A stretch of DNA of 64,000 nucleotides from NCBI GenBank assembly GCA_902635865.1, contig CACPPD010000003.1, forward strand, positions 1-64,000, written 5' to 3'. The stretch's first letter is position 1. The number at the start of each line of letters is the position of its first letter. This stretch comes from an uncultured Pelagibacteraceae bacterium (lineage in GTDB: Bacteria > Pseudomonadota > Alphaproteobacteria > Pelagibacterales > Pelagibacteraceae). Positions 20,420 to 28,667 of the stretch are shown here, piece by piece. The notes under the pieces were generated by a model, which made no database searches, had not been told where the DNA came from, and saw nothing but the letters and a program-made list of their open reading frames with translations. Made by a program: the position numbers and the translations under genes.

Positions 20420-21436
20420 ATGAATAAAACAGACGTACTAATTATTGGAGCAGGACCTACTGGATTATTTTGTGCACATCAACTTGGAATTATAGGGTTG
20501 AATTGTGAAATAGTGGATAATCTTGATAAAGCAGGAGGCCAATGTATTGAGCTATATCCTGATAAACCTATTTATGATATACCAGCTGTACCTGAGTGCA
20601 CTGGTGAAGAGTTAACCAATAATCTTTTACAGCAAATAAAACCTTTCAACATAAAATTTCATTTAAATGAGAGAATAGAAGAAATTAAAAAAGAGGAAAA
20701 TCGATGGCATGTTAAATCATCAGGTGGAGTAGAGTTTGATGTTGCAGCAATTGTAATTGCTGGTGGTGTTGGTTCTTTTGAACCTAGAAAGTTTCCACTA
20801 AAAGATTGCGAAAAATTTGAGGGAAATTCATTATTTTATTCAATTAAAGACAAATCACTATTTAAAGACAAAACTATTTCAATATTTGGTGGAGGAGACT
20901 CAGCTTTAGATTGGGCTATTGAATTGTCAAATACTTCAAAAGTAAATTTAATTCACAGAAGAGATGGTTTTAGTGGAGTAGATGCCAGTGTTCAAAAAGT
21001 AAAAGAATTAAATGATCAAGGAAAGTTGAATTTATTCACAAAATACCAAATAGATTCTGTTACTGGATATAAAAATATTGAAAGTGTAAAAATTAAGCAT
21101 GATGAAGGAGAAATAAAAGAGATTAAATGTGATTATGTACTAGGTTTTTTTGGTTTAATTATGCAACTTGGTCCTATTTTAGATTGGGGATTAAATATCA
21201 ATAAAAAAACTGTTCAGGTAAATACTGAAAACTTCGAAACAAATATAAATGGTATATTTGCGATTGGAGATATTTGTTCTTATCCAGGAAAATTAAAATT
21301 AATTCTTTCAGGGTTTCATGAAGGCGCATTGGCAGCAAGAGGCTGTTTTAAATACGCTAAACCAGACGAAAAATTAAGATTTGAATTCACAACAACATCT
21401 AAGGCTGCACAAGAAAGACTTGGCATTAAAAAATGA
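20420..21436 (+). CDS. Thioredoxin-reductase-like ferredoxin--NAD(P)+ reductase
   Basis: GAGPTGLFCAHQLG FAD motif, GGGDSALDWAIEL NADPH motif, GIFAIGDICSYPGKLKLI; no CxxC redox-active pair. Confidence 0.88.
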   Translation: MNKTDVLIIGAGPTGLFCAHQLGIIGLNCEIVDNLDKAGGQCIELYPDKPIYDIPAVPECTGEELTNNLLQQIKPFNIKFHLNERIEEIKKEENRWHVKSSGGVEFDVAAIVIAGGVGSFEPRKFPLKDCEKFEGNSLFYSIKDKSLFKDKTISIFGGGDSALDWAIELSNTSKVNLIHRRDGFSGVDASVQKVKELNDQGKLNLFTKYQIDSVTGYKNIESVKIKHDEGEIKEIKCDYVLGFFGLIMQLGPILDWGLNINKKTVQVNTENFETNINGIFAIGDICSYPGKLKLILSGFHEGALAARGCFKYAKPDEKLRFEFTTTSKAAQERLGIKK

Positions 21437-22059
21437 TAGAACTATTCTCTGCTAATACTCCTAATGGATGGAAAATTAGCATTATGCTTGAAGAAATTGG
21501 TTATGAATACAAAGTTACTCCTGTAGATTTAGGTAAAGACGAACAATTTAAACCAGAATTTATAAAGCTAAGTCCTTTTGGAAAAATTCCTGTGATCATT
21601 GATCATGAGAACAATAAGAATATCTTCGAGTCTGGTGCAATATTAATGTATTTAGCTGATAAAAGTGGAAAGCTTTATAATCAAAGAGATAGACTAGTTA
21701 TTAATCAATGGTTGATGGCTCAAATGGGAACAGTAGGACCCATGATTGGTCAACATCATCAGTTCCATCACTATAATCCAGGAAAAAGTGAATTTGGTGA
21801 GGAAAGATATTTTAAAATTACAAAAAGAATTTATGGAGAATTGGACACGAGATTAAAAGAGTCTAAGTATCTTGCTGGCACTGATTATACAATTGCAGAT
21901 ATTGCAACCTGGCCATGGATAGCAAGACATGAATGGCATGATATTGGCTTAAAAAATTATAAAAACCTATCAAGATGGTATTTAGAAATAGCTGACAGAG
22001 AAGCTGTTGTAAAAGGTTATAGTTTTATGGATAAAGATGCCAAAATTTCTAAACTATAA
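21433..22059 (+). CDS. Glutathione S-transferase (YfcG/YghU-like)
   Basis: ANTPNGWKISIMLEEIGYEYKV, FGKIPVIIDHE, FESGAILMYLAD; 4-bp overlap with the reductase. Confidence 0.9.
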   Translation: MIELFSANTPNGWKISIMLEEIGYEYKVTPVDLGKDEQFKPEFIKLSPFGKIPVIIDHENNKNIFESGAILMYLADKSGKLYNQRDRLVINQWLMAQMGTVGPMIGQHHQFHHYNPGKSEFGEERYFKITKRIYGELDTRLKESKYLAGTDYTIADIATWPWIARHEWHDIGLKNYKNLSRWYLEIADREAVVKGYSFMDKDAKISKL

Positions 22060-22063
22060 AAAT

Positions 22064-22159
22064 TTAACCAAATAATCTATAAAGGGTACTTAGAATTCCA
22101 TAACCTGAAAACTCAATAGCAATAATTATAATTATTATTAAAATTAATTTTTTATTCAT
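22064..22159 (-). CDS. Candidate 31-aa membrane miniprotein
   Basis: MNKKLILIIIIIIAIEFSGYGILSTLYRLFG; ATGA overlap with the upstream mini-ORF; not in supplied ORF track. Confidence 0.4.
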   Translation of the reverse strand: MNKKLILIIIIIIAIEFSGYGILSTLYRLFG

Positions 22160-22272
22160 TTTAAGAATAAATAAAGTAACAAAATTATCCAGAAAAAGGG
22201 ATAGTAGAAATAAATATATTTTTTTGCAAAAAGAAAAGAAATTGAGCTTTGTTTAGAGGATTTTTTTCTCAT
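22156..22272 (-). CDS. Candidate 38-aa membrane miniprotein
   Basis: MRKKSSKQSSISFLFAKKYIYFYYPFFWIILLLYLFLK; ATG immediately after the dksA stop; not in supplied ORF track. Confidence 0.4.
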   Translation of the reverse strand: MRKKSSKQSSISFLFAKKYIYFYYPFFWIILLLYLFLK

Positions 22273-22788
22273 TTAATCATCTGCATGAACTTTTTCGTCT
22301 TTTTCATGCTTTTCTTGTGCAGCTATTGTGTATTTTGCTACAGGCCTTGCCATTAATCTTTTTAATCCAATTGGCTCCGCTGTATCCAAGCAATAACCAT
22401 AAGTATCCTCTCTAATTCTTCTCAATGCTTTATCAATTTCAGAGATTAACTTTATTTGTCTATTAATTGCTTTCATCTCAACATTACTATCAATATAAGA
22501 GTTAGCCTGATCAACAATATCAGCAGAAATATTATTATCATCCATACTACCATTATATAAGGCTTCGTTATTAGCTTTAATTAATTCTTTTTTCCACTCC
22601 GTTAGTCTTATTCTGAAATAGACTTTATGTTTTTCACACATATATTTTTCAGTATCTTTAGGAACATAAGTTTTTGAAATTTTTATAGGACCTTTGGGTG
22701 AAACTTTAGCTGTAGTTGTTTTTGCTTTGCTTGCAACTTTGGTTTTTGGTTTTGATACTTTTTTCTTTGCTTTAGCAGTCTTTGGCAT
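22273..22788 (-). CDS. dksA: DksA/TraR-family RNA polymerase-binding regulator
   Basis: LRRIREDTYGYCLDTAEPIGLKRLMARPVAKYTIAAQEKHE; Lys/Ala-rich N-terminal tail. Confidence 0.88.
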   Translation of the reverse strand: MPKTAKAKKKVSKPKTKVASKAKTTTAKVSPKGPIKISKTYVPKDTEKYMCEKHKVYFRIRLTEWKKELIKANNEALYNGSMDDNNISADIVDQANSYIDSNVEMKAINRQIKLISEIDKALRRIREDTYGYCLDTAEPIGLKRLMARPVAKYTIAAQEKHEKDEKVHADD

Positions 22789-22866
22789 AGCTTAATTTTA
22801 ATCGCACGCAGTATATTCAGCAAATTAAGGGTGTCAAGCAAGCTTAATTGATATAAATATTTGTAA

Positions 22867-24189
22867 ATGACCATTATTAACAAAAATATCAATAATATTT
22901 TTTATATTTTTGTTACAGCTCATCTAATTTTTTGGACCGTGATTCCATCAATAACAAATCATAATTTACCACTGGATACTATTGAGGCTTTAGCCTGGGG
23001 CAGTAATTTAGATTGGGGTTTTAATAAACATCCACCAATGAGTGCTTTTTTTCCAGAAATTTTATATCAAATTTTTGGACCACAAGATTGGGTATTTTAT
23101 TTGTTAAGTCAAATTTTTGTAATTATTTCTTTTTATTATGTTTTTAAATTTTCAAATGAAATATTTAATAACAAGGTATTAGGTTTAATTTCTGTATTAT
23201 TAATTGAAACAATTTATTTTTATAATTTCACTACACCAGAATTTAATGTAAATATATGTCAATTACCTTTCTGGTCTTTAACAGTTTATTACTCATGGAA
23301 AATATATATCAGTAAAGAAATAAAGTTTTTAGATTGTTTTCTAGTAGGTCTTTTTGCTGCTATTGGTTTTTTATCAAAATATCTATTTATTTATCTTTTG
23401 GTTTCAATTGATCTTTTATTTTTTTATTTAATATTTTTAAAAAAAGAGAGAAAATTTGATTTTAAATATCTAATTTCTTTTGAAGTTTTTTTATTAGTTT
23501 TAGTTCCACATTTAATTTGGTTATATAACAATGAATTTATTACCATTACATATGGATTAGCTAGAGCTGGATTAGAACAATCTAGTTTTATTGATCATAT
23601 AAAATTTCCATTAATCTTTTTATTAAAACAATTAGGAATAATGATTCCATTTTTAATATTATGTAGGCTATTAGTAAAAAAAATTAAATTGAATTTAAAT
23701 TTTAAGGATAAAAAATTACTATTTTTATTAGCAATTAATGTTTTGCCAATTGTTTTAATGTTTCTGACTTCTTTAATCACTGGATCAAAAATTAGAACTA
23801 TGTGGATGACGCCTTTTTATTTGTTTTTTGGCTCACTATTTATTTATTTGTTGCAAGCTCAAGTTAATCTTAAAAAGTTAAAACCCTTCATGATTGGATT
23901 TATTTTCTTTTTCTTCTTATCACCCGTGCTTTATGCTTATGTTTCAATTTCAAACGACGATAAGAGAACAGATTATCCAGGTAAAGAAATTTCAATAAAA
24001 ACTCAATATGCTTGGAACCAACAATTCAGTTCTACTATAAATGTAGTTTTAGGTGACGAATGGAGTGGTGGAAATCTTTCGTATCATTTAAATTCACGAC
24101 CAATTTGGGAAGGCGTTGTTGAAAGAGAAAAGCTTGATCAATTGAAAGATTATATGTGTCTTGATAATATTTGTGTAGGAGCAAGGTAG
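22867..24189 (+). CDS. ArnT/PMT_2-like integral membrane glycosyltransferase
   Basis: Multi-TM protein, DTIEALAWGSNLDWGFNKHPPMSAF motif typical of PMT_2 family. Confidence 0.75.
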   Translation: MTIINKNINNIFYIFVTAHLIFWTVIPSITNHNLPLDTIEALAWGSNLDWGFNKHPPMSAFFPEILYQIFGPQDWVFYLLSQIFVIISFYYVFKFSNEIFNNKVLGLISVLLIETIYFYNFTTPEFNVNICQLPFWSLTVYYSWKIYISKEIKFLDCFLVGLFAAIGFLSKYLFIYLLVSIDLLFFYLIFLKKERKFDFKYLISFEVFLLVLVPHLIWLYNNEFITITYGLARAGLEQSSFIDHIKFPLIFLLKQLGIMIPFLILCRLLVKKIKLNLNFKDKKLLFLLAINVLPIVLMFLTSLITGSKIRTMWMTPFYLFFGSLFIYLLQAQVNLKKLKPFMIGFIFFFFLSPVLYAYVSISNDDKRTDYPGKEISIKTQYAWNQQFSSTINVVLGDEWSGGNLSYHLNSRPIWEGVVEREKLDQLKDYMCLDNICVGAR

Positions 24190-25059
24190 ATGAAGTACGT
24201 GATATTAATTCCAATTTACAACGACAGAGAGTCTTTAAAGTTACTCGTAGAAAATATTAATAATGAAATTAAAGATTTAGATCATGAGATATCTTTAGTT
24301 GTGATAAATGATGCATCATCCCAACAGATAGTTGATACATACCCTAATATTGAGAATATTAATTCAATTGAGATAGTTAATATGAAAGAGAACAGAGGTC
24401 ATGCAAGATGTATTGCATCAGGCTTAAAATATATCTTTGAGAAAAAAGAATTTGATTTTGTCATACCAATGGATGGTGATGGAGAAGATAGGCCCGAAGA
24501 AATCAAAAATTTTATTGAACTTTCTAAACAATCTAGTGAAAAATCTTTAATAGGCGAGAGAGTAAAAAGATCTGAGGGAATAATTTTTAAAACTTGTTAT
24601 CAATTTCATAAATTTCTAACCTTAGCATTTACTGGACAATCAATCAAATTTGGTAACTTTACATGTCTATCCAAATCAACTGTAAAGAAATTACTAGATG
24701 AAAAAGCTACCTGGAATAGTTTTTCTGGATCTTTAAAAAAAATTGAAAAAGAATTAATTTCAATACCTTCAATTAGAGGCAAAAGGTATTTTGGTCCGTC
24801 TCAAATGAGTTTTTTTAACCTATTAAAACACTCACTTTCAATTATCAGCGTTTTCAGAAAAACAGTTTTAATTAGATCGGCTTTATTTATTATTTTTTAT
24901 ATATTACTGATCAAAAGCTATGCTTCAGTAATAACTTCATTACCATTAGTTTTGTTATTAATAATGATTTACTCAATTTCTAGTTTAGCTTTAAGAGAAA
25001 ATATTGATGAATTTAATAATTCCTTAACAAATATTCACGATATTGATAAAATAAAATAA
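24190..25059 (+). CDS. GT2-family glycosyltransferase (polyprenyl-phosphate sugar synthase-like)
   Basis: ILIPIYNDRESLKLLVENI, PMDGDGEDRPEEI, C-terminal TM helices. Confidence 0.85.
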   Translation: MKYVILIPIYNDRESLKLLVENINNEIKDLDHEISLVVINDASSQQIVDTYPNIENINSIEIVNMKENRGHARCIASGLKYIFEKKEFDFVIPMDGDGEDRPEEIKNFIELSKQSSEKSLIGERVKRSEGIIFKTCYQFHKFLTLAFTGQSIKFGNFTCLSKSTVKKLLDEKATWNSFSGSLKKIEKELISIPSIRGKRYFGPSQMSFFNLLKHSLSIISVFRKTVLIRSALFIIFYILLIKSYASVITSLPLVLLLIMIYSISSLALRENIDEFNNSLTNIHDIDKIK

Positions 25060-25061
25060 TT

Positions 25062-26501
25062 ATGAAGAACTTTTTTAGGAAAGTTGGTTATGGAATTGGA
25101 CCCAATGAACAAGTTCCCACCGATCCTTTGAAGTGGGCTCTTGATCAAGTAAATAATGTGCCAGATCTATCTTGGAAAGGTAAAATATATTCTGAAAAAG
25201 AATTAAGAAATCATTATAAAGATTGGGTATATGGCGATAGAAAAGTTTTAAGAAAAAAATATAAAGACAACAAAACACTTTATAAAACACATAAAGATTT
25301 ACTGAGACACAAAACTGGACAAAAGTTCTGGGAATCTTTAGAAATTTCAATAAGACATAATGAAGGAATTAATAGTAGTCATCCTGTCCTTGCAAAACTA
25401 TGGATGTTCTGGGGAAATTTTTTTGCAATTAGCGAAAAAGATTTCTTAGCAAATTATTCAACTGGTCCATATCATAGAGAAATTATTAGACCTAATCTAA
25501 ATCAAACTTTTGAAAAAATGGTTTATGACGTAACTACATCATGGGCCATGATACATCATTTAGATAATAGCGAGAGTGCAGGTCCTAAAAGTATTACTGC
25601 TAGTGAAGATTGGAGAAAAAAAAAGAAAAGGCCAGCAACGATTAATGAAAATCATGCGAGAGAACTTTTAGAGCTTCATACAGTCTCTCCAAAAGCAGGC
25701 TATACTCAGGAGGATGTTATTCAACTTGCATATATAATGACAGGTTGGCAACAAAGATGGAGCAAAAAAAAATTAGAGACAGGTAATGTTTGGTTTAATT
25801 CAGAATATCATCAGCCCGGTAAGAAAAATGTTCTAGGAAAGGAATATAAAAAAGGAAAAAAATCTTTAGCTGTAGTTATAAAAGATTTAGTAAATCATCC
25901 TAACTGTAGAGATTTTGTTGCTGAAAGACTTTGTAAATATCTAATAACTGATGAACCTACAAAAGAAATGAAACAACCTATTATTGATGCTTTCAAAAAG
26001 ACAGATGGATTTTTGCCTGAAATCCATAAAGCTGCAATTAAAGTTGCTTTCAAATATAATGACAAATATAAAAAATTTCAGACGCCAGAGAATTGGTTTA
26101 TACAAGTAGCTAAAACAGCTGATTTAAGTTGGCCACCTTCAACAGATCTTATGGATGGATATGAGCTAGGGATCAAGCCTCTTAGATCTCAAAGATTTCC
26201 TGAGAGAGTTTTAAGAAATATTGGACATCATCCTTATAGAGCAAAACAACCAAATGGATGGTCCGATGACTCTGCTGACTGGTTATCCCCGGAATTATTA
26301 ATAAGAAGACTAGTCTATGCAGACAGAAGTTATTCATTTCTGAAAGCTGGAAATGATAATAAAGAATTTTACGAAAAGATAATTAACAATAATTTTGATA
26401 ATCCAGGAAAAATATCAGACTACGTATTTAAAAATATGTTGCGTAAATCAAGTGAAAAAAATGTATTAATATTCAACCATCCGGAGTTTTTAAAAGCATG
26501 A
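25062..26501 (+). CDS. DUF1800 family protein
   Basis: INENHARELLELHTVSPKAGYTQEDVIQLAYIMTGW signature; followed by DUF1501 partner. Confidence 0.88.
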   Translation: MKNFFRKVGYGIGPNEQVPTDPLKWALDQVNNVPDLSWKGKIYSEKELRNHYKDWVYGDRKVLRKKYKDNKTLYKTHKDLLRHKTGQKFWESLEISIRHNEGINSSHPVLAKLWMFWGNFFAISEKDFLANYSTGPYHREIIRPNLNQTFEKMVYDVTTSWAMIHHLDNSESAGPKSITASEDWRKKKKRPATINENHARELLELHTVSPKAGYTQEDVIQLAYIMTGWQQRWSKKKLETGNVWFNSEYHQPGKKNVLGKEYKKGKKSLAVVIKDLVNHPNCRDFVAERLCKYLITDEPTKEMKQPIIDAFKKTDGFLPEIHKAAIKVAFKYNDKYKKFQTPENWFIQVAKTADLSWPPSTDLMDGYELGIKPLRSQRFPERVLRNIGHHPYRAKQPNGWSDDSADWLSPELLIRRLVYADRSYSFLKAGNDNKEFYEKIINNNFDNPGKISDYVFKNMLRKSSEKNVLIFNHPEFLKA

Positions 26502-27649
26502 AGATAAATAGAAGAGATTTTTTAAAAACAACTGCATTAACTTCCATGTACTTTGCAGGTTTCGGAATACCTACCTTTGCAAAATCAGGACCAAAGAAAA
26601 ATTTGGTCGTTGTCATGTTACGTGGTGGAATGGATGGATTATGTGCAGTCCCAATTAAAGATGATAAAAATTTTGAAAAACTTAGAAGTAAAATTAATCT
26701 TGATAAGACACTTAAATTAACGGGAGACTTTGATTTACATCCAGCACTTAAAACATTTAAGAAATTATGGGATGAAGATAATAGCGCTATAGTTCACGCT
26801 ACTAATATTCCTTATACTGGACGATCTCATTTTGATGGACAAAATTTAATGGAGTCAGGGGGAAAAATTCCATATCAGGTAAAAACTGGTTGGTTAGGAA
26901 GAGGTATGAAGACTGCTGGTTTAACCGGAAAAGGATTAGCTCTAGCTTTACCAATGCCTTTATTGATTAGAGGCGTACCTATGAATAATAATTATTTTCC
27001 AGTAGGTGACAGATTACCAAGTAAAGATACACTAAATCTTATAGATCAGGTTTACAAAGAACATGATGAAAAATTATTAGGAGAAAATCTTAAAATTATC
27101 ATGACTAGAGAGCTTACAAATACAGCGAGTGATGATAGTTGGGTGCTTGCAAGCAATGCAGGTCAAGAACTTTCAAAACCAAATGGGCCAAGAGTAGCTG
27201 TCTTTGAGGTAGATGGTTTTGATACCCATGCAGCTCAAGGATCAACTAACGGAGCTCACGCAGATTGTCTTAGTGATTACGATAAAATTGTAAAAGGTTT
27301 AAATCAATCAATGTCCAAAGAAACTTTTGATAATACTTTAATTGTAACACTGACTGAGTTTGGTAGAACAATAAAACAAAATAGCAGTAATGGAACTGAA
27401 CATGGCTATGGATCTGCTATTTTCTTAGCAGGAGGCTTAGTTAAAAAAGCTCAAATTTATACTGATTGGCCAGGATTAAAGAAAAAAGAATTATTTGAAG
27501 GAAGAGATTTAAATTCTACAATAGATTCAAGAGCAATATATGCTTCTGCAATGTCTACAGTCTTTGACGTAGATTTCAAAAAAATCACTAAAGAAGTTTT
27601 CTGGGGAGAAAATTTACTTAACTTATCTGATAAGCTTTTTAAGGTTTGA
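26498..27649 (+). CDS. DUF1501 family protein with Tat signal
   Basis: NRRDFLKTTALTSMYFAGFGIPTFA twin-arginine signal; VVVMLRGGMDGLCAVP, LTEFGRTIKQNSSNGTEHGYGS. Confidence 0.9.
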   Translation: MKINRRDFLKTTALTSMYFAGFGIPTFAKSGPKKNLVVVMLRGGMDGLCAVPIKDDKNFEKLRSKINLDKTLKLTGDFDLHPALKTFKKLWDEDNSAIVHATNIPYTGRSHFDGQNLMESGGKIPYQVKTGWLGRGMKTAGLTGKGLALALPMPLLIRGVPMNNNYFPVGDRLPSKDTLNLIDQVYKEHDEKLLGENLKIIMTRELTNTASDDSWVLASNAGQELSKPNGPRVAVFEVDGFDTHAAQGSTNGAHADCLSDYDKIVKGLNQSMSKETFDNTLIVTLTEFGRTIKQNSSNGTEHGYGSAIFLAGGLVKKAQIYTDWPGLKKKELFEGRDLNSTIDSRAIYASAMSTVFDVDFKKITKEVFWGENLLNLSDKLFKV

Positions 27650-28656
27650 TGAAAAAATTATTAATTATTTTTTTATCTTTCTTATTTTTTATTAATTCTG
27701 CAAATTCTCAATCGAGATTCGGTGAATTGACTGAAATACTAGACGAAAAAATGCGTGGTAAAAACAACCAATGGGTTAGACCTCATCCAGGACCTTTTAT
27801 TTGGAACCATATTGAAAAAGAAAAAGGAAAGTTTAATTGGGAAAATGTGGATAAATATGTTTTATATGCTCAAGATCATAATCAAACAATTTTAGCTACT
27901 ATCTGGCCTCATGCAAATTGGGAGCAAAAATCCTGTAAAAGAAAAAAAGCAAAAAGTCCTTTTGGAAAACGTTTTACAAAATATTTAAGCAAACCTTGTT
28001 CTATGGAGGATTATGAAAATTTTCTAGTAAAATTAGTGGATCGTTATGATGGTGATGGTTCAAATGATATGCCTGGACTAACCAAACCAATAAAATATTG
28101 GGATGTGATGAATGAACCAGAGTTTAAAATGTTTTTTAAAGGAAGTGAGCAAGATTTTGTAGAAATTTTTAATTTTTCTTCAAAAGTAATAAAAGAAAAA
28201 CAACCAGATGCAGTAATTGTTATGGCTGGTGCAGCAGGAATGTTTCCAGAAAGTAAAAAATTTTGGAAATCTGCTTTGCCAAAAATTAAAGATCATTTTG
28301 ATATTGCAAATATTCATCATATAAGTGGTCCCGACGGACAATGTGATAAAGAGCTTTGGGTAGATGAATTTGCTGAATTATTAAAAAGTGTGGATGTTGA
28401 AAAACCAATTTGGCTTACAGAAGCAATGACCTGCGGCCCACCAGTAAAAGCTTGGGTAAATGCATTTTTAAATGGAGCTGAGCTAATCATTGATGTTGGT
28501 GTCAATGCACCAGGTCCAAAAATGAGTAAAAAGGGCAGAAAACAATTAAATGAATTTATTTCTGAATACGATGGTTTTACATCAATTAAAAGCATTTCAA
28601 AAAAACAAGTAGAATTTACATACAGTGATGGATCTAAAAAAATCTTAGATTTTTAA
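27649..28656 (+). CDS. Secreted clan GH-A-like glycoside hydrolase
   Basis: Signal peptide; WDVMNEPEF (NEP acid/base, 28111-28119) and PIWLTEAMTCG (candidate nucleophile Glu, 28420-28422). Confidence 0.75.
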   Translation: MKKLLIIFLSFLFFINSANSQSRFGELTEILDEKMRGKNNQWVRPHPGPFIWNHIEKEKGKFNWENVDKYVLYAQDHNQTILATIWPHANWEQKSCKRKKAKSPFGKRFTKYLSKPCSMEDYENFLVKLVDRYDGDGSNDMPGLTKPIKYWDVMNEPEFKMFFKGSEQDFVEIFNFSSKVIKEKQPDAVIVMAGAAGMFPESKKFWKSALPKIKDHFDIANIHHISGPDGQCDKELWVDEFAELLKSVDVEKPIWLTEAMTCGPPVKAWVNAFLNGAELIIDVGVNAPGPKMSKKGRKQLNEFISEYDGFTSIKSISKKQVEFTYSDGSKKILDF

Positions 28657-28667
28657 TTAAGCATTTA

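Noticed and set aside
22064-22159. Poly-Ile run (LILIIIIIIAIE) as pure low-complexity artefact
   Set aside because: Kept as a low-confidence mini-ORF instead because of its ATGA coupling, though AT-rich composition could produce it by chance
22273-22788. DksA lacking a full Cys4 zinc finger (only one Cys in YGYCLDTAEP)
   Set aside because: Cys-depleted DksA is common in alphaproteobacteria as far as I recall, so not treated as novel
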